A stretch of 64,000 nucleotides of DNA, from contig CP108521.1 in the NCBI GenBank assembly GCA_035999765.1, positions 4,402,001-4,466,000 of the forward strand, given 5' to 3'. This document shows positions 53,022-61,837 of the stretch, piece by piece. Position 1 is the stretch's first letter. Each line of letters starts with the position of its first letter. The DNA comes from Streptomyces sp. NBC_01231 (GTDB taxonomy: Bacteria > Actinomycetota > Actinomycetes > Streptomycetales > Streptomycetaceae). The notes beneath the pieces are model-generated. The model was not told the origin of the DNA and did not search any database. It worked only from the letters and a program-made list of their open reading frames with translations. A program made the translations under genes and the position numbers.

Positions 53022-53679
53022 GGTAGGCCAGCACGGCCAGCACCCGTCGGTGCACGTCGTCCGCCGGCGGCAGGTCCAGCTTGGTCAGGATGCTGCCGAT
53101 GTGCTTGCCGACGGCCGCCTCCGACACCACCAGCGCCCGCGCGATCGCGTTGTTCGACCTGCCCTCCGCGATCAGCGCCAGTACCTCCCGCTCGCGCGGG
53201 GTGAGCCGCGCGAGCGGATCCCGGCGCCTGCGCAGCAGTTGTCGTACGACTTCGGGGTCGACCACCGTGCCGCCGGCGGCGACCTCCCGCAGCGCCGCCA
53301 CGAACTGCTCGACCTGTCCCACCCGGTCCTTGAGCAGGTAGCCGACGCCGCTGCCGTCCCCGGAGTCGAGGAGCTCGGCGGCGTACGCCCGCTGCACGTA
53401 CTGGCTGAGCACCAGCACCGGCAGCCCGGGGCGTTCCGCGCGCAGGCGCAGGGCCGCGTGCAGCCCCTCGTCCTGGAAGCCGGGCGGCATCCGGACGTCG
53501 GTCACGACGATGTCGGGCTGGTGCTCGGCGGCCGCGCCGAGCAGCGCGTCCGCGTCGCCGACGGCGGCCGGCACCTCGTGGCTGAAGCGGGTGAGCAGCC
53601 CGATGAGGCCCTCGCGCAACAACACGCTGTCCTCGGCGAGGACTATGCGCAGGGGTCCGTCTGTCGTCTCGGCCGGCAA
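53011..53679 (-). CDS. NarL/LuxR response regulator of a two-component pair
   Basis: A 222-residue response regulator. The receiver has Glu16-Asp17, phospho-acceptor Asp61 (VVTDVRMPPG) and Lys117 in GYLLKD. The LuxR helix-turn-helix is LTPREREVLALIAEGRSNNAIARA, with a C-terminal extension. It begins with TTG at 53679 behind GTGGAGATTCC, inside the 3' end of the sensor kinase gene, overlapping it by 37 bp, so the two are translated together. It probably controls the divergent ABC transporter. Confidence 0.92.
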   Translation of the reverse strand: MPAETTDGPLRIVLAEDSVLLREGLIGLLTRFSHEVPAAVGDADALLGAAAEHQPDIVVTDVRMPPGFQDEGLHAALRLRAERPGLPVLVLSQYVQRAYAAELLDSGDGSGVGYLLKDRVGQVEQFVAALREVAAGGTVVDPEVVRQLLRRRRDPLARLTPREREVLALIAEGRSNNAIARALVVSEAAVGKHIGSILTKLDLPPADDVHRRVLAVLAYLRS

Positions 53680-54929
53680 GGAATCTCCACACGCAGCAGG
53701 GTCGGCCCGCCCGGCGGGCTGGACAGGGAGAGTCTGCCATCGAGCACCGACACCCGGTCGGCGAGACCGGTCAGTCCGGTGCCGCCGGCGTTGTCGGCGC
53801 CGCCGCCCCCGTCGTCGCGGACGACGAGGGTCAGCCGCCCGCCCTCGTATCCACCGCTGACGGTGGCACGGCCGGCCCCGCTGTGCCTGGCGACGTTCAC
53901 GAGGGCCTCGCAGACGACGAAGTACGCGGCGGACTCGACGGGTTGGGGCAGCCTTCCGGGCAACTCCAGGTCCACGTCCACGGGGACCGGGCTGCGGTCG
54001 GCGGCGTCGGCGACGGCGGCTTCCAGGCCGTAGTCGGCGAGGACCTTGGGGTGGATGCCGTGGATCAGCTCACGCAGCTCCGCGAGCACCTGCCCGGCCT
54101 CCTCGTGGGCCTTGGCGAGCTGGTCGGCGAGCGGTCCCGGCGGGACGTCCAGCCGGGCCAGGCCGAGGGTCATGGTGAGGGCGACCAGGCGCTGTTGGGC
54201 CCCGTCGTGCAGATCCCGCTCGATCCGCCGTCGCTCCGCCTCGAAGGCGTCCACCAACCGCACCCGGGAGCGCGCCAGTTCGGTGACCCGCTCGTTGTCC
54301 TTCGAGGTCAGCAGGGCCCGCGCCAGCTCGGCGCGGGCACCGGCCACCACCCCCAGGGCGTAGGCGCCGCCCGCGAGCAGGACCAGCCCGAGCGCGGCGG
54401 ACCCGAGGGCCCCGGTCCAGGTGTCGACCGTCCACAGCTTGGCCACCCTCGCCTCCCCGTCGACGGCGAACCACACCGGTACGGCGGCCATGACCAGCGG
54501 AACCCCGGCCGCGAAGGCGACCGCCAGCGCGTCGAGCGGCCACAGCACCAGCCCGAACAGCACGGCGTACGCCAGCTCCCGCCACGTCGCCGGTTCCCGC
54601 AGCCGGGTCACCAGCCAGACCCGCAGTCCCGGGCCGTCGGGCACCCGGTGACCGTCGCCCGGCGCGGGTCCGACCCCGACCAGGCGCAGCCGCAGCCGCT
54701 CCACGGCGGCCACGGGGATCCCGGCCAGCACGGTCAGTACGAGCAGCGGCAGCCCGAACAGGACGACGGCCAGCACCCCGCCGACGACGAGTCCGCCGAG
54801 GATCACCACCAGGACGACCACGCCGAGCAGCGCACCGCTGCCCAGGTAGGCGACCGCTCGCCAGGGCCACGCCGATCTCAGGTATCCGCGCCCGCCGGAC
54901 GCTCCGCTCAGGGCCTGCCACACGCTCAT
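53643..54929 (-). CDS. NarL-type sensor histidine kinase
   Basis: A 428-residue membrane kinase with an N-terminal sensor of about four to five transmembrane helices (30-70, 120-150, 175-198) of the Streptomyces DUF-type sensor domain. After a coiled coil comes the HisKA_3 box ERRRIERDLHDGAQQRL with His241, then the ATPase with N-box VCEALVNVARHSGA and VRDDGGGGAD. ATG at 54929. It pairs with the overlapping response regulator and is divergent from an ABC transporter. In Streptomyces such pairs often sense envelope-acting antibiotics. Signal unknown. Confidence 0.92.
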   Translation of the reverse strand: MSVWQALSGASGGRGYLRSAWPWRAVAYLGSGALLGVVVLVVILGGLVVGGVLAVVLFGLPLLVLTVLAGIPVAAVERLRLRLVGVGPAPGDGHRVPDGPGLRVWLVTRLREPATWRELAYAVLFGLVLWPLDALAVAFAAGVPLVMAAVPVWFAVDGEARVAKLWTVDTWTGALGSAALGLVLLAGGAYALGVVAGARAELARALLTSKDNERVTELARSRVRLVDAFEAERRRIERDLHDGAQQRLVALTMTLGLARLDVPPGPLADQLAKAHEEAGQVLAELRELIHGIHPKVLADYGLEAAVADAADRSPVPVDVDLELPGRLPQPVESAAYFVVCEALVNVARHSGAGRATVSGGYEGGRLTLVVRDDGGGGADNAGGTGLTGLADRVSVLDGRLSLSSPPGGPTLLRVEIPCRPRRQTDPCA

Positions 54930-55109
54930 GGAGATCACCGTAGAAGCCGGGCGGGGGCGAGTCCATGGGCCCAGGCGGAGGCTCGGGGGTATGCCTGGCC
55001 CTACCCCAAGTCTCCGTCCTGCCGCACTGCTTCGGGGTGTGGTCGCGCGGTTGTCTTGCCCCACCGACACCGAACTGGTGTGAGCAGAGGCGGAGATGAG
55101 AGGGCGCGG

Positions 55110-55859
55110 ATGAGAACCGACGCGATCGAACTGAGGGCCGTGAGCAGACGGTACGGGACCGGCGGCAGCGCCGTGACCGCGCTCGACGACGTCACGCTCG
55201 CCTTCGCGACGGGCACCTTCACCGCCGTCATGGGGCCGTCGGGTTCGGGCAAGTCGACCCTGCTGCAGTGTGCCGCCGGGCTGGATCGCCCCGACTCGGG
55301 CTCGGTACGGCTCGGCGACACGGAACTGACGTCGCTGAGCGAGCGCAGGCTGACCCTGCTGCGCCGCGAGCGCATCGGCTTCGTGTTCCAGGCGTTCAAC
55401 CTGCTGCCGTCCCTGACGGCCGCGCAGAACGTCGCCCTGCCGCTGCGTCTGGCCGGCCGTCGGCCCTCGAAGGCCCGGGTGCGGGAGGCGCTGCGCCAGG
55501 TCGGCCTCGGTGACCGCGCCGGCCACCGCCCTTCCCAGCTCTCCGGCGGCCAGCAGCAGCGCGTCGCGCTCGCCCGCGCCCTGATCACCCGTCCCGAGGT
55601 CCTGTTCGGCGACGAACCGACCGGCGCGCTGGACTCCGGGACCGGACGCGAGGTCCTGTCCCTGCTGCGGGACCTCGTCGACACCGAGGGCGGCACGGTG
55701 GTGATGGTGACCCACGACCCGGTGGCCGCGTCGTACGCGGACCGCGTGGTGTTCCTGGTGGACGGCAGGGTGAGCGGGGAGCTGGGAGGGGATCTGGGAA
55801 GAGCGTCGGCGGGGGAGATCGCGGCGCACCTGACAGAGCTGGAGGCCGCCCCGTGCTGA
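55110..55859 (+). CDS. ABC transporter ATPase of the LolD/MacB-like group
   Basis: A 249-residue ABC ATPase. Walker A GPSGSGKST, Q-loop VFQAFNLLPSLTA, signature LSGGQQQRVALARAL, Walker B with FGDEPTGALDSG, His switch VTHDP. These details, mainly DEPTGALDS, identify the group pairing with FtsX-fold permeases in antibiotic peptide or lipoprotein export. ATG at 55110 follows GAGAGGG. The permease start lies inside the last codons of this gene (7-bp overlap), so they are coupled. Likely regulated by the divergent two-component system. Confidence 0.93.
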   Translation: MRTDAIELRAVSRRYGTGGSAVTALDDVTLAFATGTFTAVMGPSGSGKSTLLQCAAGLDRPDSGSVRLGDTELTSLSERRLTLLRRERIGFVFQAFNLLPSLTAAQNVALPLRLAGRRPSKARVREALRQVGLGDRAGHRPSQLSGGQQQRVALARALITRPEVLFGDEPTGALDSGTGREVLSLLRDLVDTEGGTVVMVTHDPVAASYADRVVFLVDGRVSGELGGDLGRASAGEIAAHLTELEAAPC

Positions 55860-58327
55860 GCCTCGCCCTCCACACCCTGCGCACCCGCTGGGTGACCTTC
55901 ACCGGCACCTTCCTGGCCCTGTGTCTCGGGGTCGCGCTGCTCACCGTGATGGGGCTGGCCCTCGCCTCCTCCGGTGACGCCCCCGAACGGAAGCCGGAGC
56001 GGTTCGCGGCGGCGCCGGTCGTGGTGCGGGGGCAGGACACGCTGCGCGTGCCCACCCCGGTCGGCGTCCGCACCGAGAAGCTGTCCCGCCCCCGCCCCGT
56101 CCCGCCCGGGACCGTCGCCGCGCTGCGCGCCCTCGGCCCGGTCGTCGAGGACCGCACGTTCGCCGTACGGGCCGCCGGAGCGCCCGCCGACCTGGTGGGC
56201 CACCCTTGGTCGACGGCCGCGTTCGCCCCGTACGAACTGACCTCCGGCCGCGCCCCGCACGCCGCGGACGAGGTGGTGGCCACCGGCGACTGGACGGCCG
56301 TGGGCCGCCGGCTGCACACCGCCCACGGAACCGTCCGCGTGGTCGGCACGACCCTGGGCCTCGGCTTCGAGAACGCCCTCTTCTACCCCGACGCCCGCGC
56401 GGCCCGCCTGTCACCGGTGAGCATCCAGCTGGTCGTGGACGCGGACGCGGCGGCGGTACGGCGGGCGACGGCGGCACCGCGGTCCGCCGACCCGAGCGTC
56501 CTCACCGGTGACGCCCGGCGGCTCGCCGACCCCGACCCCGACCGGGACCGGGAGGCGGTGACCGCGCTGAACGCCCTGTTCGGCACGGCCGGCGGGGTCG
56601 CCGGGTTCGTGTCGGTGTTCGTCGTGGCGTCCACCTTCGCCTTCGCGGTGGCCCAGCGGCGCCGGGAGTTCGGCCTGCTGCGCACGGCGGGCGCCACCCC
56701 GGGCCAGATCCGGCGGACGGTCGTCGCGGAGGCCCTCCTCATCGGTGTGCTCGCGTCGGCGGCGGGCTGCGCACTCGGCGGGCTCGCCGCCCCGCACCTG
56801 GCCGCACGGGTCGTGGCCGACGGTCTGGCGCCGGCCTGGTTCACCGTCGGCGAGCATGTCTGGCCGTACCATCTGGCCTTCTGGACAGGCCTGTTGGTGG
56901 CGCTGAGCGGTGCGCTGGCCGCGTCCTGGCGGGCCGGGCGGACCGCCCCCGCGCAGGCCCTGCGTGAGGCGTCCGTCGACACCGGAACCCTGACTCGGGG
57001 CCGCCTGTTGAGCGGTACGGTCCTGCTCCTGGCCGCCGTCGTGACCCTGGCGACGGCCCTGCTGACCGACCCGGGCGAGCTGCTGCACCGCAAGTCGTAC
57101 GTCAGCCGTCCCATGCTGCTGATCACCGCGGTGGCCCTGCTCTCCCCGGTCCTGGTGCGGTCGTTGGTCCGGGTGGTCGCGTGGCTGCCGGCCCGACTGC
57201 CGGGCGCCTGCGGGCTGTTGGTGCGGGAGAACGCCGCCGCGGCCGTCCGCCGCACGGCCGCCGTCGCCGCTCCCGTCCTGGTCACGGTCGCCCTCACGGG
57301 CTCGCTGCTGGGTGCCACCGCGACCCTGAACGAGGCGAAGGAGGCGGAGCTTCGGCACCGTACGACCGCCGACTTCGTGATCACGCCCACGGCGTCCGGT
57401 ACCGGCTCCGCCCCGGGGACGACGGGCACCGGACTCGCCCCGGAGACGGTACGGCGGCTGCGCGCGGTGCCCGGCGCCGAGGTCTCCGTGAGCGCGGCGA
57501 GCACGGTTCACACGCTGGAGGACGGCGTGGCCCTGATCAGGTCCGAGGCCCGCGCGGTCGACCCGCAGGCGCTCGCGGCGACCGTACGTCTGCCGTTGAC
57601 CAGCGGCCGGATCGCCGATCTCGACGACGACTCGATCGTGGTGAACGAGGAGTGGGCCCGGCACACCGTGGGCGAGCAGGTGGCGGTGTGGCTGGGCGAC
57701 GGCACCCGCAGGTCCCTGCGCATCGCCGCGGTCATGCCCACCGGCACGGGCGACAACGGCGTGTACGTCACCCCGTCGAACGCCCCGGACGCCCCCGTCG
57801 ACCGCATCGACGTGAAGGTCGCGCCCGGCGCGAACGTGAGCGCGGTTCGAACGCGACTGCGGCAGGCGGTCCGGGCGTCCTCGCCCACGGGGGCCCGGGG
57901 CCTCACCCGGGAGGAATGGCTGCGCGCCGTGTCGCCCCACGCCGACGGCACGACCCGGCTCGGTTTCCTCCTGGTCCTGGGCCTCGCCCTGCTCTACGCC
58001 GGCCTCTCGCTGGCCAACACCCTGGTCATGGCCACCTCGGACCGGGCACGGGAGCTCGCCTCGCTCCGGCTGGCGGGAGCCACCGGCGGACAGGTGCTGC
58101 GGCTGCTCGCGGCGGAGGCCCTGACCGTGGTGACGGTCGGCGCGGTGCTCGGCCTGCTCGTGTCCGCGCTCAACCTGCTCGGCATGAGGACCGCCCTGGG
58201 CCTGCTCTCCGCACCGGCCCCGATCCACCTGCCCTGGCCGGCCCTCGGCACGGCGACGGCCGCGTGCGCACTGGTCGCGATGGTCTCCGCCCTGGCCACA
58301 CACAGAAGATCCCGCCCGATCAACTGA
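55853..58327 (+). CDS. FtsX-like ABC transporter permease
   Basis: An 824-residue permease with two FtsX domains. It has an N-terminal transmembrane helix (about 13-35), a large outer domain, and a cluster of helices around residues 245-360 (FGTAGGVAGFVSVFVVASTFAF). A second half follows with an outer domain and final helices (FLLVLGLALLYAGLSLANTLV). This ten-helix layout is typical of Streptomyces permeases that export or sense antimicrobial peptides. GTG start overlaps the ATPase gene. The stop codon lies inside a terminator hairpin. Confidence 0.92.
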   Translation: MLSLALHTLRTRWVTFTGTFLALCLGVALLTVMGLALASSGDAPERKPERFAAAPVVVRGQDTLRVPTPVGVRTEKLSRPRPVPPGTVAALRALGPVVEDRTFAVRAAGAPADLVGHPWSTAAFAPYELTSGRAPHAADEVVATGDWTAVGRRLHTAHGTVRVVGTTLGLGFENALFYPDARAARLSPVSIQLVVDADAAAVRRATAAPRSADPSVLTGDARRLADPDPDRDREAVTALNALFGTAGGVAGFVSVFVVASTFAFAVAQRRREFGLLRTAGATPGQIRRTVVAEALLIGVLASAAGCALGGLAAPHLAARVVADGLAPAWFTVGEHVWPYHLAFWTGLLVALSGALAASWRAGRTAPAQALREASVDTGTLTRGRLLSGTVLLLAAVVTLATALLTDPGELLHRKSYVSRPMLLITAVALLSPVLVRSLVRVVAWLPARLPGACGLLVRENAAAAVRRTAAVAAPVLVTVALTGSLLGATATLNEAKEAELRHRTTADFVITPTASGTGSAPGTTGTGLAPETVRRLRAVPGAEVSVSAASTVHTLEDGVALIRSEARAVDPQALAATVRLPLTSGRIADLDDDSIVVNEEWARHTVGEQVAVWLGDGTRRSLRIAAVMPTGTGDNGVYVTPSNAPDAPVDRIDVKVAPGANVSAVRTRLRQAVRASSPTGARGLTREEWLRAVSPHADGTTRLGFLLVLGLALLYAGLSLANTLVMATSDRARELASLRLAGATGGQVLRLLAAEALTVVTVGAVLGLLVSALNLLGMRTALGLLSAPAPIHLPWPALGTATAACALVAMVSALATHRRSRPIN

Positions 58328-58341
58328 TCGGACGGGATCTT
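58306..58341 (+). terminator. hairpin terminator overlapping the permease stop codon
   Basis: Arms 58306-58322 and 58325-58341 pair over 17 bp with one G-U pair; the TGA stop (58325-58327) is the first codon of the 3' arm. A short T-rich TTCTC follows, making an intrinsic terminator for the ABC operon. Confidence 0.75.
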
Positions 58342-58376
58342 CTCAACTGCCCTGGTTTCCCGGGGAGTTGTTGCGG

Positions 58377-58450
58377 TGGACCTGTGGGGATTTGAACCCC
58401 AGACCCCCTCGATGCGAACGAGGTGCGCTACCAGACTGCGCCACAGGCCC
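58377..58450 (-). tRNA. tRNA-Ala (anticodon CGC)
   Basis: On the minus strand a complete cloverleaf is seen. The acceptor stem GGGCCTG pairs with CAGGTCC and includes the G3-U70 pair that identifies alanine tRNAs; the discriminator is A. The anticodon stem CCTCG/CGAGG encloses loop TTCGCAT, anticodon CGC. The T-arm GGGGTTCAAATCCCC is perfect. CCA is not encoded. It reads GCG, a frequent Ala codon here. Confidence 0.95.
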
Positions 58451-58552
58451 TTGCAACGAGTGAAACTCTAGCATCCCCGTTGGGGTGCTTGGAAATCCGT
58501 TCCCGGCTGGTCAGGGAGGGCGCTGCGGCCGCGCGTGGCCGACCCTCGGAGC

Positions 58553-59863
58553 TCACTCGTTGGCGGCCCGGGGCCGGTCGCCGTCCTCGTTCTGGTCGAA
58601 GAGCGGGGTGCGGCCGCGTTCGCGGGCGCGGCGGGCGGAGGCAGCGCGGCGGGCGTCACTGCGATCGCCCTCCGGCCTGTCGTCCGCGTCGGCGGAGTCC
58701 CCCTCCGATCCACCGTCCCTTGCCGACTCCGGCTCCTGGTCGGGCGTGACGGTGCTGGAGCGCGCCGAGCTCCACGCGTCCGGCGCACCCAGGTCCACGT
58801 CGGAGGTGGCCCGGGGCGCGACGGGTGCGGTCACGTACGTCGGCAAAGGCACCGGTACCGGGTCCCAGCTGTCCCCCTGGACGGGGCGCTGCTGCCGCTC
58901 GCGCTGCTGGTCGACCCACTCGGCGTGGTCGGTCTGCTCGACGAGCGCACGCCGGTCCGCGGCGAGGGCCGACATCCCGGAGTCGCTCGCCGGCTCCGGG
59001 CCGTCGTCCGGCTCGTCGGAGTCGGCGCTCGCCTCGACGGCGGCCCGCCGACGCGGCTGGCGGGCGCGCTCACGCAGTCGCTGCGCGGCGGCCTCGGCCA
59101 TACGCCGGTCCATCTGGTAGGCGAAGCGCCGCCGTTCCTGGGCACGCAGGTACGCGATGTACGTGCTCAGCAGTACGGCGGGCACCCCGGGAGCCCACAG
59201 GAACGTGAGCCCTCCGACCGCGGCGACGACCGCGCCCAGCGTGAAGGCGAGGAAGAGCATGACCGTGGTACGCCGACGGCGCGCGAGCACCTTCGTACGC
59301 CTGGCGCGCGCCGCGGCCGCCTCCTCCGCGGGCGTACGCCGGGGGGCCGTCACACGCTTGGGCGTCGAGGTGGCCGAGTCCCCCCGTACGGATTCGGGCG
59401 CGGGTTCGCGGACGGATTCCCGAGCGGGTTCCCGGCCAGGTTCACGGGCGGACTCCCGCGCCGGTTCCCGCCCTGGCTCCCGCGCCGGTTCCCGCCCTGG
59501 CTCCCGCGCCGGTTCCCGCTCCGGCTCGCGCGCTTGTTCCGCGCGCCCCGGGCTCTGCGCCTGGACCACCGCCTTCGCCTGCGGGCGGTTCGGAGGCATG
59601 GCGAAGGCCCGGACGTCCACCGAGTCGGTGACGGCGCCCGCGTCGACGGCGCCTGGCTCCTCCTCCTCGGTGGAGCGCGCCCGCAGGTCCTTGGCGTATC
59701 GGCGCTCCATCCCCGCCCGTCCGGACAGCAACCGGATGGCTGTGCTGAAGCGTTCCGTCGGACGGGCCTCGTTCAGCTCGTCCTGCCTACGGAGCCACAT
59801 CGGCACCAAGTAGGCGGCCCAGGCCCCGACAATGACTGCGTAGATGAGGCCGCTGCTGCTCAC
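58553..59863 (-). CDS. sepX: cell division protein SepX (GlpR-like membrane protein)
   Basis: A 436-residue membrane protein. GTG start at 59863. One transmembrane helix sits at the very N terminus (about 5-24), then a basic linker, a REPAREPG repeat segment (about 111-155), two membrane helices (about 199-240) and a long acidic/Arg-rich C-terminal tail. This layout and its place near the moeA-like glp gene match SepX of Streptomyces and GlpR of Corynebacterium, which stabilise FtsZ rings and bind the gephyrin-like Glp. The REPAREPG repeat region likely varies between strains. Assignment is by architecture and synteny, not alignment. Confidence 0.8.
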   Translation of the reverse strand: MSSSGLIYAVIVGAWAAYLVPMWLRRQDELNEARPTERFSTAIRLLSGRAGMERRYAKDLRARSTEEEEPGAVDAGAVTDSVDVRAFAMPPNRPQAKAVVQAQSPGRAEQAREPEREPAREPGREPAREPGREPARESAREPGREPARESVREPAPESVRGDSATSTPKRVTAPRRTPAEEAAAARARRTKVLARRRRTTVMLFLAFTLGAVVAAVGGLTFLWAPGVPAVLLSTYIAYLRAQERRRFAYQMDRRMAEAAAQRLRERARQPRRRAAVEASADSDEPDDGPEPASDSGMSALAADRRALVEQTDHAEWVDQQRERQQRPVQGDSWDPVPVPLPTYVTAPVAPRATSDVDLGAPDAWSSARSSTVTPDQEPESARDGGSEGDSADADDRPEGDRSDARRAASARRARERGRTPLFDQNEDGDRPRAANE

Positions 59864-60095
59864 GTCTCACACGGTAGAGGGGTTTACGTGAGGCCATCTG
59901 CCAATTGAGTCGGTGTGTCGCACGATCTGGCTGATATTTCGAGCTTTTTTTGCGACCGATGCGATCAGCACGCCACCGAGGTGACGAATTCAACGTCCCA
60001 AGTCGGTCATCCGCCGATCATTTTCGAACACATATTCAATTTCCCGGGGTATGGGCTATGCGTATGAGCCACAGGTACGGACCACCGGCTACCGG

Positions 60096-60710
60096 CTACG
60101 CGGGATTGTCGTGAGGCGTGCTCCTGGAGCGTGCCCGCTGCCAGCGCCTGAGCAAACCGTCGGGCACCTCTTCCGAGGTGAGCGCGAACACGAGATGGTC
60201 GCGCCAGGCGCCGTCGATGTGGAGATAGCGCGGACGCAGCCCCTCCTCGCGGAATCCGAGCTTCTCCACGACGCGCCGGCTGGGCCCGTTCTCGGGGCGA
60301 ATGCAAACCTCGATCCGGTGCAGGCCGACGGCCCGGAAGCAGTGGTCCACGACGAGTGCCACGGAGGTCGGCATCACCCCGCGGCCGGCCACCGATTCGT
60401 CCACCCAGTACCCGACGTGCCCCGAGCACATCGAGCCCCAGGTTATTCCGGCGACCGTCAACTGCCCGACCAGCCGCCCCTGGTACTCGATGACGAACGG
60501 AAGCATCCGTCCTGCGTTCGCCTCGGCCCGCAGATGCCGGACCATCTGCCTATAGGTCGGCCGGTGCGCGATCGGGCCGCTCGGTGTGGGCGGCGGAATG
60601 GTCGCCTCCCACGGCCGCAGCCAGTCCCGGTTGCGCCGGTTGACGTCGCGCCACGCCCGCTGGTCGCGCATTTTTATCGGCCGGAGGACGACATCGCCGT
60701 CCGCCAGCAC
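60096..60710 (-). CDS. RimJ/RimL-type GNAT N-acetyltransferase
   Basis: A 204-residue RimJ/RimL-family acetyltransferase, which in relatives acetylates the N terminus of ribosomal proteins or small amines. It shows DGDVVLRPIKMRDQRAW near the start, the acetyl-CoA loop DESVAGRGVMPTSVAL (about 103-118) and ENGPSRRVVEKLGFREEGL. The GTG at 60710 lacks a ribosome site, and the frame stays open upstream to the mog stop, so the true start may be further 5' with a non-standard codon. Between mog and sepX, as rimJ is in the mycobacterial cluster. Confidence 0.85.
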   Translation of the reverse strand: MLADGDVVLRPIKMRDQRAWRDVNRRNRDWLRPWEATIPPPTPSGPIAHRPTYRQMVRHLRAEANAGRMLPFVIEYQGRLVGQLTVAGITWGSMCSGHVGYWVDESVAGRGVMPTSVALVVDHCFRAVGLHRIEVCIRPENGPSRRVVEKLGFREEGLRPRYLHIDGAWRDHLVFALTSEEVPDGLLRRWQRARSRSTPHDNPA

Positions 60711-60730
60711 GACGGGCCAGGATGGGCTGT

Positions 60731-61237
60731 TCAGCTCGCACCCCCACTGCCGGCGTCGGGTCTCGGGTGGTCCCCGCCGCGGATCTGGTCGACGGCGTGC
60801 GTCAACAGAGGCTCCAGGACGGCGAGACCGTCCTTCACACCGCCGGAGGAACCCGGCAGATTGACGATCAGTGTCCGTCCCGCCACTCCTGCCAGGCCAC
60901 GGGAGAGCGCCGCCGTCGGCACCTTCTCCCGGCCATAGGCCCTGATGGCCTCCGCGATGCCCGGCACCTCGTGGTCGATCACCCGGCGGGTCGCCTCGGG
61001 TGTGCGGTCGGTGGGCGAGATGCCGGTGCCGCCGGTGGTGACGACCACGTCGTACCCGGCGTCGACAGCGGCACGCAGGGCGGCTTCCACGGGGTCGCCG
61101 TCGGGGACGACCTGGGGACCGTCGACGGCGAAGCCGAGGCTCCGGAGGCCGTCGGCGATCAGCGGACCGCCCTTGTCCTCGTAGACCCCGGCCGCGGCCC
61201 GGTTGGAGGCGGTGACCACAAGAGCTCGATATGTCAT
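60731..61237 (-). CDS. mog: molybdenum cofactor protein of the MogA/MoaB family
   Basis: A 168-residue MogA/MoaB-fold protein that adenylates molybdopterin before metal insertion. It starts [20 protein letters not shown], with the cofactor-binding [16 protein letters not shown] (about 65-82) and [14 protein letters not shown] near the C terminus. ATG at 61237 overlaps the moaC stop (ATGA), so the two are coupled. Family is firm; Mog versus MoaB cannot be separated by eye. Confidence 0.93.
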   Translation of the reverse strand: MTYRALVVTASNRAAAGVYEDKGGPLIADGLRSLGFAVDGPQVVPDGDPVEAALRAAVDAGYDVVVTTGGTGISPTDRTPEATRRVIDHEVPGIAEAIRAYGREKVPTAALSRGLAGVAGRTLIVNLPGSSGGVKDGLAVLEPLLTHAVDQIRGGDHPRPDAGSGGAS

Positions 61238-61740
61238 GCCCGGCTCCAGTCGCCCGACTTGCCGCCCGTCTTCTCCTCGACCCGTACGTCCGTGATGACC
61301 GCTCCCTTGTCGACCGCCTTGATCATGTCGATCACGGTGAGTGCGGCGACGGAGACCGCGGTGAGGGCCTCCATCTCGACACCTGTGCGGTCCGTCGTCT
61401 TCACCGTGGCCAGGATCTCCACGGCGTCGTCCGCGACCCTCAGGTCCAGTTTCACACCGGACACCGACAACGGGTGGCACAGCGGGATGAGGTCCGGGGT
61501 GCGTTTGGCGCCCATGATGCCCGCGATCCGCGCGGTGGCGAGGGCATCGCCCTTGGGGACGCCCTCGCCCCGCAGCAACTCGATCACGCGGGGCGAGACC
61601 AGGACGCGGCCGCTGGCGCTGGCGGTGCGCGCGGTCACGTCCTTCCCGGAGACATCGACCATGCGGGCCGCGCCCGCCTCGTCGATGTGGGTCAGTCGGT
61701 CTGAGGGTCCGGGGGTCTCCCCCCGGGAAGGCACTGTCAT
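61234..61740 (-). CDS. moaC: cyclic pyranopterin monophosphate synthase MoaC
   Basis: MoaC turns the MoaA product into cyclic pyranopterin monophosphate in molybdenum cofactor synthesis. The 168-residue product has [18 protein letters not shown], the active region [30 protein letters not shown], and the C-terminal [23 protein letters not shown] at 61740, with GGGAG upstream. Operon with mog. No moaA is in the window. Confidence 0.95.
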   Translation of the reverse strand: MTVPSRGETPGPSDRLTHIDEAGAARMVDVSGKDVTARTASASGRVLVSPRVIELLRGEGVPKGDALATARIAGIMGAKRTPDLIPLCHPLSVSGVKLDLRVADDAVEILATVKTTDRTGVEMEALTAVSVAALTVIDMIKAVDKGAVITDVRVEEKTGGKSGDWSRA

Positions 61741-61837
61741 GCTGTGTGGCGCTCCCGGTCCGGGCCCGGCGCGCGGGCCTGCTGTGCGCGACACGGTACC
61801 GCCAAGTCGAACCGTCGAGCGGCGCGGACCCCGCGGC

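Noticed and set aside
58377..58450. Integration site of a phage or ICE at tRNA-Ala
   Set aside because: No integrase gene and no duplicated tRNA 3' end were seen on either side.
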